NCBI GenBank assembly: GCA_014773175.1
Contig: VXCM01000040.1
Coordinates: 124,001 to 188,000, forward strand
DNA from: Lucifuga dentata
Taxonomy: Eukaryota; Chordata; Actinopteri; Ophidiiformes; Bythitidae
Direction: 5' to 3'
DNA: 64,000 bases
Shown: positions 63,482 to 64,000 of the stretch, piece by piece
Position numbering within the stretch: the stretch's first letter is position 1
Layout: each line of letters starts with the position of its first letter
Notes under the pieces: model-generated
Database searches by the model: none
Told to the model about the DNA's origin: nothing
Seen by the model: only the letters and a program-made list of their open reading frames with translations
Program-made: the position numbers and the translations under genes

Positions 63482-64000
63482 GCGTGATACTTCCCAAACA
63501 GCTCATTTTTTTCTGGCTGATAAATTATGCTAATGATGAGCAGAGTCATAATTCCACATTGAGGTAAATGTATGAGAAAATTGTTTGAATAAGGTTCTAC
63601 AGCGAAGCGGAATCCGTCAAGGCCAGCAAAGCATGTTTATAATGTACTAATAAGCAATTTTCTGCGTCTGTATAGCGAAGCAATTTACAAGGCGATTGCT
63701 CATCAGCTGCTTCCTTTTGCGAGAGCCAAAACACACTCGAGTCGGTGTGTGTTTGCTGTTTATGTGTGTGTGTGGTTGCGTTTGTGAGGACGCGTGCGTG
63801 AGTGGCTTGCTAATGGCGGTGTGTGTGATTCCTGCAGGGCTAAACTGACGGCTCTGGGTATGTAAGCTCCGATCAGGTAACTGACTTCATGCCAGAGCCC
63901 AGACACACCTCTCAAGTCTGAGGGCAGGAAGTTCTTCCCAATTAACCAGAACGCATCACTCCACCTGTTAGTGGAGCGGAGACAGGGTTCTATTTTGGCT

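Larger units (their letters stand above)
36311..64000. other. Long non-coding stretch, probably first intron / regulatory desert of the next gene
   Basis: I found no convincing coding exon on either strand in 27.7 kb. Open frames are short, low-complexity or inside repeats. The stretch contains three miniature-transposon copies or remnants (about 38,950, 40,800 and 60,650), palindromic clusters at 43.25 and 63.43 kb, an inverted-repeat element at 47.16-47.37 kb, GA microsatellites at 48.71 and 57.49 kb, and several homopolymers carrying Ns. Non-repetitive blocks with TAAT-type homeodomain cores (for example 42,180-42,500, 61,480-61,750 and 63,380-63,720) have the look of conserved non-coding elements, but conservation cannot be judged here. 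Confidence 0.5.

Overview
The window looks like nuclear DNA of a ray-finned (teleost) fish. It has long introns, abundant CA/GA microsatellites, a compact family of TTAA-flanked miniature transposons, and one large muscle gene with teleost-sized introns. It is a draft assembly: single N bases sit inside homopolymer runs, and two Ns separate exact 64-bp and 61-bp duplications of flanking sequence (around 11,401 and 39,638) that look like unmerged contig ends.

The one protein-coding gene I can support is xirp2 (Xin actin-binding repeat containing 2, cardiomyopathy-associated 3) on the + strand, from about 10.6 kb (tentative first coding exon) or 17.7 kb (secure exon) to about 34.9 kb. Small 5' exons (17,712-22,368) carry the conserved N-terminal motifs. 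They are followed by a single 9.3-kb exon (22,857-32,138) that encodes about 28 canonical Xin repeats, about 17 divergent repeats, proline-rich FPPPP motifs and a conserved C-terminus. Two further exons (32,612-32,745 and 32,833-34,423) encode a LIM domain and an acidic tail. By hand, all splice phases agree. If the 10.6-kb exon is real, the long protein would be about 3,290 aa. Splicing over the giant exon is in frame and would give a short LIM protein of about 770 aa, matching the two-isoform arrangement known for mammalian XIRP2 (long Xin-repeat form in striated muscle, short LIM form in hair cells).

Upstream (1-10.6 kb) and in the introns I find microsatellites, several copies of the miniature transposon family (one nested in another), and a striking compound hairpin/tandem repeat near 8.3-8.46 kb. 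About 1.1 kb after the xirp2 polyadenylation signals lies a CpG-rich block with two CCAAT-type boxes and a splice donor (35,990-36,310). It looks like the promoter and non-coding first exon of the next gene; vertebrate gene order (XIRP2 then B3GALT1, same strand) suggests b3galt1. The remaining 27.7 kb has no convincing coding exon. It is best read as the first intron or regulatory desert of that gene, with scattered repeats, palindromes and AT-rich blocks that may include conserved non-coding elements.
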